Position numbers and translations under genes: made by a program | Part shown: piece by piece, positions 52,775 to 63,324 of the stretch | How positions within the stretch are numbered: position 1 is the first letter of the stretch | Layout of the letters: every line of letters begins with the position of its first letter | The notes under the pieces: generated by a model | Databases searched by the model: none | What the model saw: the letters and a program-made list of their open reading frames with translations, nothing else | What the model was told of the DNA's origin: nothing | Assembly (NCBI RefSeq): GCF_036320965.1 | Contig: NC_092290.1 | Coordinates: 287,920 to 351,919 of the forward strand | Origin: Panulirus ornatus | Taxonomy: Eukaryota; Arthropoda; Malacostraca; Decapoda; Palinuridae | Direction of reading: 5' to 3' | Length of the DNA stretch: 64,000 nucleotides

Positions 52775-54660
52775 GTTTCTTTCCTTAGACAGGCAACATC
52801 AGGAACAAATAAACAATAGCTCCATTTTCATACATCTATTCTATCTTAAATGTATAATGTATTAAAATTGGAACCTACCAACCAGACCCCTCAGATATCG
52901 CCTGACTAGTTCATTTATATTGGTTTAGCCGAGTGACTATTTTCTTCCTCCATATACTATATCGATCCAAGTGATTCTATCTCATGCACACCTCTAGCCC
53001 ACCTCAATGTTCAGGGCCCAGTACTCGAAAGCCTTCTAAAATTCATCCTTCCATCTTTTTGGTCTCCGCTTCATCCTTGGTCCTTACACTTCCGACAAGC
53101 ACCTCCTCTTAATTCGCCATTCTTCGCTCATCATTTTTGCATGTCTGAAACAGTTCTGTCAGTTTAAGTTCACTCATTACCACACCTTCCTCTTACATCA
53201 TCATTCCTTATATGATTATCGTGCTTCACACCACATATCGTCTCCAGGTATTTCATTTCCAACGCATCCACCCTCAAATATTTTTTTGTATTCAGATCCC
53301 AAAATTCACATCCACACAACATTGTTGGGAACATTGTACCATCAAACATACCCATCTTTGCCCTAATAGACATTGACTTCTCCTCCCTATATCCCTTAAT
53401 GCACTAGAAACTTAACCTCAGCTCCCATGCTTTGATTCACTCCCATGGTTCCATTCACCGGTACGTCCACTCCCAGGTGAAGCTCTCCACCTCCCTTACG
53501 ACCTTCCCATTCAAAGTCACACTTAAACCAGTCTGTCTCTTAACCTTATTGTACATCATTACGTTTTGTTCTTTGCTCTCAATTTTCTCCTCTCACATAC
53601 TCTGTCACCACCTTCAGGAGTTTCGTTCTGGAGTCTGCAACAAGAGCGGTGCTAACTTCATACAGCAACTGATTTGACACGCATACCCCACAACCCCCAG
53701 CATATCGTAGACCTGTCCCTAACTCCCAGACCTTCTTCACCACCCCATCTGTTAACAGATAGAACAATCACATGACATTATACGTCTTGATGTGGCCAGC
53801 TTTCACTGGAAACCCCTCGTCCTCCTCCCTTCCCCTTGTGTACATGCTTTACTGGACGAGTAAAACGTCATTGTTGTGTTCAGCAACATTTCATTTACGA
53901 CATATAATCATAGCGCCTTCTGCAAGGTCTCCTTTAGCAACTTATTTATATACAATTTCAAGATACATAAATGATGCTTAAAGTTCATTTTTTCCACGTA
54001 TTTCTCATATAGATTCTTGAAAGCATATACTTAGTCCATACATCCTCTGTTTCTCCTAAAGCCATATTGCTCCTCCCTTGTCATATATTCTGTTTTTGTT
54101 GCCAACCTTACAAAGCACACTGAAAAGACTTTCTTTTGTATCTTAAGTATTCATTTTCCCTCCTTGCCTTTACATTCCACCTCGGACCATACAAATGTTG
54201 AGTAGATTAACTAATCAATCAAAAACGTTCTCACTCCTTTTTGTGGAAAATTCAATTGCAGTCCTGCCACTTTGCCTCACTGCATCCTCCGCTAAACTTT
54301 TACTTTCATCTTTTTTCACCTGGACTCACTTGATACACATGTTGCCTTGTCCCATGTACGTCACATGTGCCATCCTATCATTTATAGTCCTTTATGATGT
54401 TCACTTCATCCCTTCTTCATCTCTTCTTTGCTAGTTATCGCCATTGTTCCTATTTGTTCTTAAGTTCTTACACTGTGCATCTCCTTTTCCAAATATTTCC
54501 TTATTCTCAAAGAATTTCATCACTACTCACTCCATTTCCCATATGCTCTCTTTTTTCAGCTCTCATACCTTTCTAATGACTTCCTGCAGCTTTATTTTGT
54601 ACTCTTCCCAGTCTCATTTTTTCTTTTTAGGCATATCATCTTTTTCAAAAATATGTATCC
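52775..54660 (-). mobile_element. Very old LINE copy, 3'UTR through pre-RT
   Basis: On minus the order is that of the dominant LINE: 3'UTR near 52800-52960, C-terminus 53373-53170 (RAKMGMFDGTMFPTMLCGCE), FADD region 53650-53600 (TALVADSRTKLLKVVTE), motif B 53767-53720, and motif A to the pre-RT at 54100-54600. All frames are broken. Divergence is higher than in any copy within the RRS1 introns. Confidence 0.65.
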
Positions 54661-55267
54661 CATGTTTCTTTATCTTAAAGTTTCCGCCATTTATAGTAAT
54701 AAAATACTTACACATTTTATCAGTTTTCTAATCTAAATTTTCTTTCATACATGGGTTCATTAAGATCAAAACAAAAATTTACAGTAAATCTGATGGTATA
54801 GATGACACTCATGCTTACCTCTTCATCTGCCTTTCAAAAGCTAGTGAGTTTCTGTCTGTGGTTAGAACTATATATAATTCACTATGACCTCGTGTTAGGT
54901 CATGACTTATCGGATCTGTTTTCCCTAATAGTTTTGTATTAAGAAGCCACAGTTCATATTTCGACACTTAAATTATGCTAAAATTATTACCTTACTTTTT
55001 ATCAGAGACCTTTATCCTTATAAAGATGGTTTTCTTAACATTGTTTTAATGGTCTGAATATATTCCGACATTTTAATGAGGTAAATATCTTACTGTTCAG
55101 TGTCAAGATTATCTTCAGGCATATGGGTAGAATGTTTAGAAAAACTTTCACAGTATAAACCATAATTGAAAAGTGCAACACTATTTTCATAACCCAGTTG
55201 GAAAATATATAAATCCACTTGAGAAGATACAAAGGGAGGCAAAAACAATTATATTTGTATTAAGGGA
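54661..55267. other. No recognisable feature
   Basis: AT-rich intergenic sequence between RRS1 and the chitin-binding gene. No domain in any short frame. Confidence 0.35.
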
Positions 55268-55692
55268 CAGGGCCGGATTTAGAACTCGGGGGGAACCGGT
55301 GCACATCAGGTTGGGTAGGCCCCTCTTACACAGAAATTAGAATACACGACAAATCACCATATTTACACATCAAATTCAGTTTATTGCATGTAATTAGAAC
55401 AGGCAATTTATACATACATAGAAACACTACACTAGCTACAAAGAGTCTCTTTTCTGCACTTGTCATGTGTTTCCACCGTTTCGACAAATGTTTTATCTTT
55501 TTCGGCTGGTAAACAAGGTTGCTCAACCTTAATTGCGTCTTAGGAACATCCTACTTGCATGAAACAGTTGGCCAAAAGTTCAGTCGAGAAACTGGCTCAA
55601 TAAACCAATTTTTTGATCATTGCTTTTGGGTAGAGCCCCCCGGCAGGGGTCCTGGGGCAATTGCCCTTTTGCCCTCTTATAAGTCTGGCACT
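55268..55692. mobile_element. hAT-like MITE
   Basis: The left end is cagggccggatttagaact; the right end, on the other strand, is gtgccagacttataagaggg followed by caaaagggcaattgcccc. A 'CAGGGCCGGATTTAG...' end paired with a 'GGGCAATTGCCC' subterminal is common in non-autonomous hAT elements (recalled). The flanks ttaaggga and tataagga share six of eight bases. No transposase. Confidence 0.45.
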
Positions 55693-56091
55693 ATAAGGAA
55701 CCCGAACAGTCAGGAAAAGATGGTTGTAATAGATTTGCCCACAACAACCCAGAACGGAAGGAAAAATATAATAACTTTTCAACACAGTGAAATTAATGAT
55801 GATGTTGAGCTCCTCTTTGAAAATGAGAGAAACTGATCAACTAGAGAATATCACACAAAACTAAAAAGGATGTGTCCTAGAAATAGGTCGTAAATGAATA
55901 AAGCAATGTGGACAAATGGAATTTCAGTGAAGAAATAGAGAACGAAGCGACCATTGAAAATTCCAAGAAATTGTATTGTAGAGTGTTTAAGATATGAAGC
56001 CCATGAATGTAAAATACTCTACCCATATGCCTGTTTTGGTAATTGAAGACACACAAGGGTAATGGTAGAGAGCTGATGAGATCTATTACAA

Positions 56092-56097
56092 TTTATT
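56092..56097 (-). terminator. Candidate polyadenylation signal AATAAA (distal)
   Basis: AATAAA within an AT-rich stretch (TAATAATAAATT on minus), about 650 bp beyond the stop codon of the chitin-binding gene. It is an alternative to the proximal signal at 56605-56600. Confidence 0.3.
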
Positions 56098-56599
56098 ATT
56101 ACAAAATTACATTATAAATACACTGAACGTATGTCCAGGTTTAGGTACAAATTGGTTTAAATGTTTTGCGACTAGAGAGATGTAATAAGATACTACACTC
56201 AAGCTTCACATAATGAAAGCTGCACAAGATGATGGTAAGGGTAGCACCAGTGGTGCATCAGCAGGGACACTGGGAAAACATCCCAGTAACTTGTGAATAA
56301 CTAACAGGGACACTAATAGTATAATATACATCATGGAAGGATGCCAGTGGTTGGCTTTTTGTTTAAAGGATCCAGTCGTGCAGCTAACATAATCAGTACA
56401 AAATATTTGCATAACAGTCGATCATTAGAATGGTTTTCTTTCTTAAAGAAATGTCTATTTGCACAGACTACTGAGAGTTAGTGCTCCTGTGTTGGGTGGT
56501 AATGAGTGGTCTGCAGGAAAGTGACAGTTGGCTAACACAAAATTTACTTGATCAAATTGTATCGAGTTGTGGCCTTCATTACTGTATCTAGCACCCAAA

Positions 56600-56605
56600 T
56601 TTATT
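56600..56605 (-). terminator. Candidate polyadenylation signal AATAAA (proximal)
   Basis: AATAAA on the minus strand about 140 bp after the stop codon of the chitin-binding gene. It would give a short 3'UTR. A second AATAAA lies at 56097-56092 and would give about 0.65 kb. The sequence does not show which is used. Confidence 0.4.
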
Positions 56606-56741
56606 AAGAGGGTAACACACACATGTTGGATGAAACTTCAAACCTAATTTCAAAATTATAGTCAAGAAGAAATAGATGTATAAAGGCTGGGTATTTTCTT
56701 CCGCCATATAACAGTAGGTCACTTACACCGTAAATTGAGAA

Positions 56742-56858
56742 TTACTCAGAAGGAGCCTCGGTGCCTTCACTTCCAATGCCGAAGTTGTCATTGAGGGTGT
56801 ATAAGGACGATGCTTGAGAACAGTCTACGTTGATGGCGTGGTCACACACGAGGTACTC
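56742..56858 (-). CDS. Chitin-binding protein coding exon 3 (last two cysteines, stop)
   Basis: The acceptor CTTCTCTGCAG is followed by GAG TAC CTC GTG TGT. The 38 codons supply Cys79 and Cys87 of the chitin-binding domain and the tail ending GSEGTEAPSE, then TAA at 56744-56742. Without this exon the domain would lack its final disulfide partners. Confidence 0.9.
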   Translation of the reverse strand, partial: EYLVCDHAINVDCSQASSLYTLNDNFGIGSEGTEAPSE

Positions 56859-59800
56859 CTGCAGAGAAGTACACGCTGGACTATGATACAAATAAGGAAA
56901 TTGTTCATAAAAAGTGATAGGCTCTGAGGTAACAGGTGTGGTATGGCAAGCTAGACAATGGAGTCGCGAGTGTGGCAGGTTATAGCTAGGGATTACCTTA
57001 CAAAACTGTCATTAACGTTGCCGGTAATATGAAGTTAGAGAGCAAGAGTATAAGTGTTGGTAGGTTGCACACCACGGATGGATTTAAAGACAAATTAATG
57101 ATATGGAGGAAAGAGAAAAGAAGCTTGCTGCAGACCAAGACCACAGGTACAGAAAAGAAATACACATCATGTTGCAGGAAACAGGACAGAGGACAGGGGT
57201 ATAGGTAATAAGGCCAGTAGGCTAAAGGATTTAAGAATGAGATGATTACACTGTAAGAGCTGGGCACAAACTTTACGGCTTGAGAGCAGATTGCAGGGTA
57301 TGGAAGGCAGCTACAAGCCAAAGGGACTAAATATAAAATTGGAAGCAGTTTACCAGACAACTACGTATTGGAGAATTCCTACGGGTGTAATATGTTTAGG
57401 AACAAGAATTTTGCATATTATGTAAAACACACGTTTGACAAAAAAAGACGTATGTACATCCATCAAATACAGTATAGTCAACACACTTAGCTGTAGCAAT
57501 AAGCATACCTGGTTGAAGAGTGTCTGGTTGGGGCAGAGGAAGGACCACTTGAGGTTGTTCAGACAAACATGGAATGCCTGGCAGTTGGCCTCGACGTCGG
57601 CGTAGTATCCGTATGGTCGGTCCAGGCAAGAGAATGATGTTTGAGGCACCTCTTCCAGAAGAGGCAACACCTCTTGCCCGCTCACTGAGGCCACTGCCAC
57701 CAGCAGCAGCCACACTGACGGTCAAGGTACAATGCTAAGGCACATGGAGGATGGAAGATGAGGCACATGGAGGATGGAAGATGAGGCACATGGTGGATGG
57801 AAGATGAGGCACATGGTGGATGGAAGATGATTCATATGGGGGATGGAAGAGGAGGCACATGGAGCATGGAAGATGAGGCACATGGAGGATGGAAGAGGAG
57901 GCACATGAAGGATGGAAGATGAGGCACATGGAGGATGGAAGATGAGGCACATGGGGCATGGAAGATGAGGCACATGGTGGATGGAAAATGAGGCACATGG
58001 AGCGTGGAAGATGAGGCACATGAAGGACGGAAGATGAGGCACAGGGAGCATGGAAGATGAGGCACATGGAGCATGGAAGATGAGGCACATGGAGGATGGA
58101 AGATGAGGCACATGGGGCATGGAAGATGAGGCACATGGAGGATGGAAGAGGAGGCACATGGAGGATGGAAGATGAGGCACATGGAGCATGGAAGATGAGG
58201 CACAGGGAGCATGGAAGATGAGGCACATGGAGGATGGAAGATGAGGCACATGGAGGATGGAAGATGAGGCACATGGAAGATGAAAGATGAGGCACATGGA
58301 GCATGGAAGGTGAGACACATGGAGGATGGAAGATGAGGCACAGGGAGCATGGAAGATGAGGCACATGGAGGATGGAAGATGAGGCACATGGGAGATGGAA
58401 GATGAGGCACATGGAGCATGGAAGATGAGGCACATAGAGGATGGACGATGAGGCACATGGAGGATGGAAGATGAGGCACGTGGAGCATGGAAGATGAGGC
58501 ACATGGAGGATGGAAGATGAGGCACATGGAGCATGGAAGATGAGGCACATGGATGATGGAAGATGAGGCACATGGAAGATTAGGCACATGGAGGGTGGAA
58601 GAGGAGGCAAATGGAGGATGGAAGATGAGGCACATGGAGGATGGAAGAGGAGGCACATGGAGCATGGAAGATGAGGCACATGGAGCATGGAAGATGAGGC
58701 ACATGGAGCATGGAAGATGAGGCACATGGAGGATGGAAGATGAGGCACATGGAAGAAGGAAGATGAGGCACATGGAGCATGGAAGATGAGGCACATGGAG
58801 CATGGAAGATGAGGCACATGGAGGATGGAAGATGAGGCACAGGGAGCATGGAAGATGAGGCACATGGAGGATGGAAGATGAGGCACATGGAAGATGGAAG
58901 ATGAGGCACATGGAGCATGGAAGATGAGGCACATAGAGGATGGAAGATGAGGCACATGGAGGATGGAAGATGAGGCACGTGGAGCATGGAAGATGAGGCA
59001 CATGGAGCATGGAAGATGAGGCACATGGAGGATGGAAGATGAGGCACATGGATGATGGAAGATGAGGCACATGGAGGATGGAAGATGAGGCAAATGGAGG
59101 ATGAAAGATGAGGCACATGGAGGGTGGATGATAAGGCACATGGAGGATGGAAGAGGAGGGACGTGGAGGATGGAAGATGAGAGACATGGAGGATGGAAGA
59201 TGAGGCAATTGGAGGATGGAAGATGAGGCACATGGAGGATGGAAGATGAGGCAAATGGAGGATGAAAAATGAGGCACATGGAGGATGGAAGATGAGGCAC
59301 ATGGAGAGTGGATGATAAGGCACATGGAAGATGGAAGATGAGGCACATGGAGGTTGGAAGATGAGGCACATGGAGGGTGGAAGGTGAAGGACATGGAGGA
59401 TGGAAGATAAGGCACATGGAGGATGGAAGACGAGGCACATGGAGGATGGAAGAGGAGGCACATGGAGGATGGATGTTGAGGCACATGGAGGATGGAAGAT
59501 GAGGCACATGGAGGATGGAAGATGAGGCACATGGAGGATGGAAGATGAGGCACATGGAGGGTGGAAGGTGAAGGACATGGAGGATGGAAGATGAGGCACA
59601 TGGAGGATGGAAGATGAGGCACATGGAGGATGGAAGATGAGGAACATGGAGCATGGAAGATGAGGCACATGGAGGATGGAAGATGAGGCACATGGAGCAT
59701 GGAAGAGGAGGCACATGGAGGATGGAAGAGGAGGCACATGGAGGATGGATGTTGAGGCACATGGAGGATGGAAGATGAGGCACATGGAGGATGGAAGAGG

Positions 59801-62662
59801 AGGCACATATAGGATGGAAGATGAGGCACATGGAGGATGGAAGAGGAGGCACATAGAGGATGGAAGAAGAGGCACATGGAGGATGGAAGGTGAAGGACAT
59901 GGAGGATGGAAGATGAGGCACATGGAGGATGGAAGATGAGGCACATGGAGGATGAAATATGAGGCACATAAGGGAGGAAGATGAGGTACATGGAGGGAGG
60001 AGAAACTGCAAACAAGTATGATAACAATAACAATAATGATTATGATATCGATAGTACCAGTCAGAGTAATGATAATTGTGTCAAATCAACGATAATTGCA
60101 GTCAATATGATAATGATTACAATAATAATAATTCTTTTGTTTTCGAGATAGCACAAGAACCAACGAAGAAAAGGCGTCATTCGTTCATATCCATTCACCA
60201 CTTGTCCTGTGTGATGCACTAATACCACAGCCCCCACTCCACTACCGGACCCCGTAGACCTCTTCGTTTTTTCCACCGACTACGTCATATGCCTCGGATC
60301 AGCCCATTGACAGCACGTCGTATTCTGCTTACCATATCGCACCAGTTCACTTAATCCCTTGCTGACCATTCACCATCTTGTACGTTCAGGACTCTACCAT
60401 TCAACATCTGTATCACTTCGTCCTTCCATCTGCAATTCGGTCTCTCCCTTCTCCGCGTCCCCTCCACTTCTAACATAAGTATCATCTTTCTCAACTTCTC
60501 ACTCGTTCTTTCCATGTGGGCAAAACAATGTAGCACACACTCTTCAGCTTTCTCAACCAAACTCTTCTTATTACCATACCTCTCTCTAACCCTGTAATTT
60601 CTTTCTCGACCAACCCTCTTCATACCATAGACCGTTCTCGGACATTTCATTGTCAACACATTTACTCCCTTCCGTACATTTTCTTTTATAGTCCATGTCT
60701 CACTCCCATACAGCACTGTCAGGATTTACTATACTTTCAAACTTACTCATCTTTACTCTCTTACACATAACCTTTCTTTCCACACATTCCTGAATGCTAT
60801 GTGGACCTTTGCCCCCTCACCCACCCGAAATGACTTACCTCAGCTCCCACGGATCCATTCAGTGATGTGTCCATTCCCAGACATCTAAAATACTTCCTTT
60901 TCTATAAGTTTTCGCCATCCAAACTCACATCCGACAACTCAACCTTTTTTATTTTACTACTCAACTAAATAAGCTTGCTTTTATTCACATTTACTCTCAA
61001 CTTTGTACTTTCACACGCCTCCAAAATCCAGACACCAACCTTTACATTTTCCCACTCGACTCTGCTACCAGCGCCGTGTTATCAGCAAATTACTGAATCA
61101 CCCCCCCCCCCCCCCAACCAATATCTAGAACCCTTGCATTTACCTCCCTCACCACCCTATCTATAAACAGATTAAAACAAAACAAAGAAGGTAACATCAC
61201 ACACCCCGGTTACAGACCCACCTTCACCTGGAACCACTTACCCTCTCCACAGCCTACACGCACGTATGCCTTTCTCTCTTGTTAAAGACTCCTCTGATTC
61301 TAATAGTGTTTCTCCCTCTATGTATTTTAAACACCCTTCACAAACGGTCTCGATCAACCCTATCATATGTTTTCACCAGATCCATAAATGCCACATACAA
61401 ATTCTTTTGTTTCTCACACATTCTTGAAAACAAAGACTTGATCCATTCATCCTCCACAACTTCAGAAACAGCATTTTACCTCGTCAGTCTGATGCGTTTT
61501 GCATACCACTACCCTTTCAATTACCACTCTTCCGTACGACTAACGAGTTACAATCGGTAAATTTATACCTCAGCTTTGTTCCCCTTGCCTTAAAGATTGG
61601 CATCATAAATACATTCCGCTAATCTTCAGGCACTTCAGCACGATCCGTACATACACTGAAAATCCTAGCTAACCAGTCGACAACACACACAGTAACCTCC
61701 TTTCCTAAGAAATTCAACTGCATTACCATTAGCTCCAATCGCTTAGTCATATTTCATCTAACAAACGGCTCTTAACACCCACCTCTCTTCACTAAACCAC
61801 TTTGTTATGAATCTCATTTCGCATAATTCCCCGACTTAAATGTTTAACCTTACATCTGTTACTTTGTTATCAAACACATTCACCAGTAATGATGCAAAAT
61901 CTGGTGCCAACATAAATGCCAGCACTTGTGCAGACACTGATGTCAACATAAGCGTTCCTGGGAGGACAGAGTTAGTCATAAGATAACAGTTATTGATGAG
62001 TATAAAGCGTAAGAGTTATCACTCATGGACATTAAGGTTGTTTTACCACTTACCTTATAAAATACTATGAAAAACCTAAAACTGTGGCCAAAACAAAGCA
62101 AAAAAAATATATGTCGATGGGCAAGACCACTGTTTCTCTGCTCTTTGATACCCAGTACAACTTTGTCAATCAACTGGTTAGGGAAGAGATCCGCTTACAA
62201 AATGAGACAAGAAAACTGAAATAAAGGGAATAACTCGAGAAAAAGTTGAAAAGAATCACTTGTCATTAATTCTAACAATTTGGTATAAATCAGAAGAACA
62301 ATGAATTTAGCTCATATATTCGTAGGAGAAAAAAGGAAACAAATACAAGTTCTTTCGAAATGAATGATAATGATAATACCACTTAGCAAAATATAAGGTC
62401 AGGAGCAGGCACCACGACATTACAAGTTACGGTCAATGTGTTCCTATCATTGCATCTCTACTCCCTGTATCCTTCTGTACAAAGTCATTTGCTCTGCACT
62501 CATCTCTCCTCTGCAATCCCTAAGGTGTCTGTTCATCACCAGGTACCGCCTGTAGTAACTTATTATCGTCGGTGAAATTGCCCGGTCTTAGATTTGTGGG
62601 TGGATGGTGTTGGGAGTACGGCTGGGCCTCACCTGTTCATACCTACCTAGAAGGAGCCGCAT
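56742..62662 (-). CDS. Secreted single-domain chitin-binding (CBM14/peritrophin-A) protein, CPAP1-like
   Basis: Joined exons 62662-62647, 57714-57509 and 56858-56742 give 339 nt and 112 residues. Residues 1-18 form a signal peptide (MRLLLVWLLLVAVASVSG). One complete type-2 chitin-binding domain follows, with Cys35, 50, 56, 66, 79 and 87. The spacings C-x14-C-x5-C-x9-C-x12-C-x7-C and the motif GYYADVEANCQAFHVC are classic for arthropod cuticular proteins analogous to peritrophins, with one domain. A short acidic, Ser/Thr-rich tail ends the protein. Expected role (family knowledge): an extracellular protein binding chitin in cuticle or a chitinous matrix. Intron 1 (57715-62646) is about 4.9 kb and holds a 23-bp minisatellite and a decayed LINE; intron 2 is 650 bp. 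The domain is certain; the specific subfamily is not assigned. Confidence 0.88.
57509..57714 (-). CDS. Chitin-binding protein coding exon 2 (signal peptide and four cysteines)
   Basis: The acceptor GACCGTCAG precedes 57714 and the donor GTATG follows at 57508-57504. It encodes WLLLVAVASVSGQEVLPLLE and then the first four cysteines of the CBM14 domain, ending CPNQTLFNQ. The frame can be read back only to a GTG, so the true start lies in another exon. Confidence 0.9.
57738..60003. repeat. 23-bp minisatellite, about 98 copies, in intron 1 of the chitin-binding gene
   Basis: The unit is ggcacatggaggatggaaga + tga (23 bp), repeated head to tail for about 2.27 kb. Point variants are common: 'gagcatgg' for 'gaggatgg', 'gaagagg' for 'gaagatg', 'cacagg' for 'cacatg'. 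Longer patterns of variants recur, suggesting higher-order duplication. The plus strand is almost pure purine apart from the cac/tg positions. Because 23 is not a multiple of 3 and the unit has no stop on minus in any phase, all three minus frames stay open for hundreds of codons. Confidence 0.95.
60125..61890 (-). mobile_element. Old LINE copy in intron 1 of the chitin-binding gene
   Basis: On minus: 3'UTR at 60130-60340; C-terminus 60716-60351 (MLYGSETWTIKENVRKGVNV, CFAHMERTSEKLRKMILMLE, VEGTRRRERPNCRWKDEV); YLGMDTSL-like text near 60880; FADD region near 61090-61060; motif A near 61400; PLYKGK-type text near 61580; and the pre-RT near 61700. A poly-C (61096-61112) interrupts it. Heavily mutated. 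Confidence 0.7.
61891..62640. other. Remaining intron 1 of the chitin-binding gene
   Basis: AT-rich with no recognised element. It ends at the donor of coding exon 1. Confidence 0.35.
62647..62662 (-). CDS. Chitin-binding protein coding exon 1 (16 nt)
   Basis: ATG CGG CTC CTT CTA G, followed by a GTAGGT donor (62646-62641). The single leftover G joins TG at the start of exon 2 to make a valine codon, so the signal peptide reads MRLLLVWLLLVAV. Exon 2 needs exactly this phase (1 nt + TG), and the hydrophobic Leu run continues seamlessly. The exon is too short to show as an open frame by itself. Confidence 0.75.
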
Positions 62663-62773
62663 TCTTGTCGTCTGCTGGACGGAGACCAGTAGATTATGGC
62701 GATTTGCTGTCTCCTGTAAGATACATTGATACAGAACCATATCTTCTAAAGAAAACAACATTTAAAATCTTAA

Positions 62774-62780
62774 TTATATA
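62774..62780 (-). promoter_or_regulatory. Candidate TATA box of the chitin-binding gene
   Basis: TATATAA on the minus strand about 112 bp before the start codon, with no LINE sequence between. A start site about 30 bp downstream would leave a 5'UTR near 85 nt. A TATCTTACAG at about 62719-62710 could instead be an acceptor for a leader exon further up, which would make this TATA irrelevant. Position-only evidence. Confidence 0.3.
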
Positions 62781-63004
62781 ACCTCAGTAACCCATTTTCG
62801 GGTCGTCTGTAGCATCGAGTCTGGGTTCCAATTACATGCAAGCAACTGATGCAACCTTATGAAGCGAGCAGTTTCTTGGCGAGACTGTACCCCCTTTCGT
62901 CAGATGACGATGATAGCCTCGCTTATGGTGATTTCTCAAATGCGGCATGACCATATGTTGGCCGAGTCCAATGACACAATATAACACATACACACAATAT
63001 ATAT

Positions 63005-63245
63005 TCTTTCTTTCTTTCAAACTATTCGCCATTTCCCGCATTAGCAAGGTAGCGTTAAGAACAGAGGACTGGGCCTCTGAGGGAATATCCTCACCTGGCC
63101 CCCTTCTCTGTTCCTGCTTTTGGAAAATTAAAAAAAAAACAAGAGGGGAGGATTTCCAGTCCCCCCCGCTCCCTCCCCTTTTAGTCGCCTTCTACGACAC
63201 GCAGGGAATACGTGGGAAGTATTCTTTCTCCCCTATCCCCAGGGA
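63005..63245 (-). mobile_element. Complete SINE-like element
   Basis: On minus: head 'atccctggggataggggaga', 'tgcgtgtcgtagaaggcgac', 'tggaaatcctcccctcttg', A/T-run, 'ccaaaagcaggaacagagaa', 'gcccagtcctctgttctta', tail 'cgctaccttgctaatgcggg' + aaatggcgaatagtttgaaag. Its 5' head abuts a long (TA)n. Confidence 0.85.
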
Positions 63246-63247
63246 TG

Positions 63248-63248
<1 letters not shown>

Positions 63249-63322
<74 letters not shown>
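63249..63322. repeat. (TA)n microsatellite
   Basis: About 36 TA dinucleotides between the SINE head and the next LINE tail. Confidence 0.9.

Positions 63323-63324
<2 letters not shown>

Larger units (their letters stand above)
55693..56741. other. Downstream region of the chitin-binding gene
   Basis: It contains the candidate polyadenylation signals reported separately. No other gene seen; AT-rich, with short frames only. Confidence 0.35.

Noticed and set aside
57350..57725. Two overlapping minus frames starting near 57715-57725
   Set aside because: One starts at GTG and reads through intron 2; the other is out of frame. The spliced three-exon model explains the locus better.
57735..60033. 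Open frames of 283, 454, 733 and 758 codons on the minus strand
   Set aside because: All are translations of the 23-bp minisatellite, open in all three frames because the unit lacks stops. The product is a repetitive Cys/Ser/Pro/His peptide with no domain and lies inside an intron.
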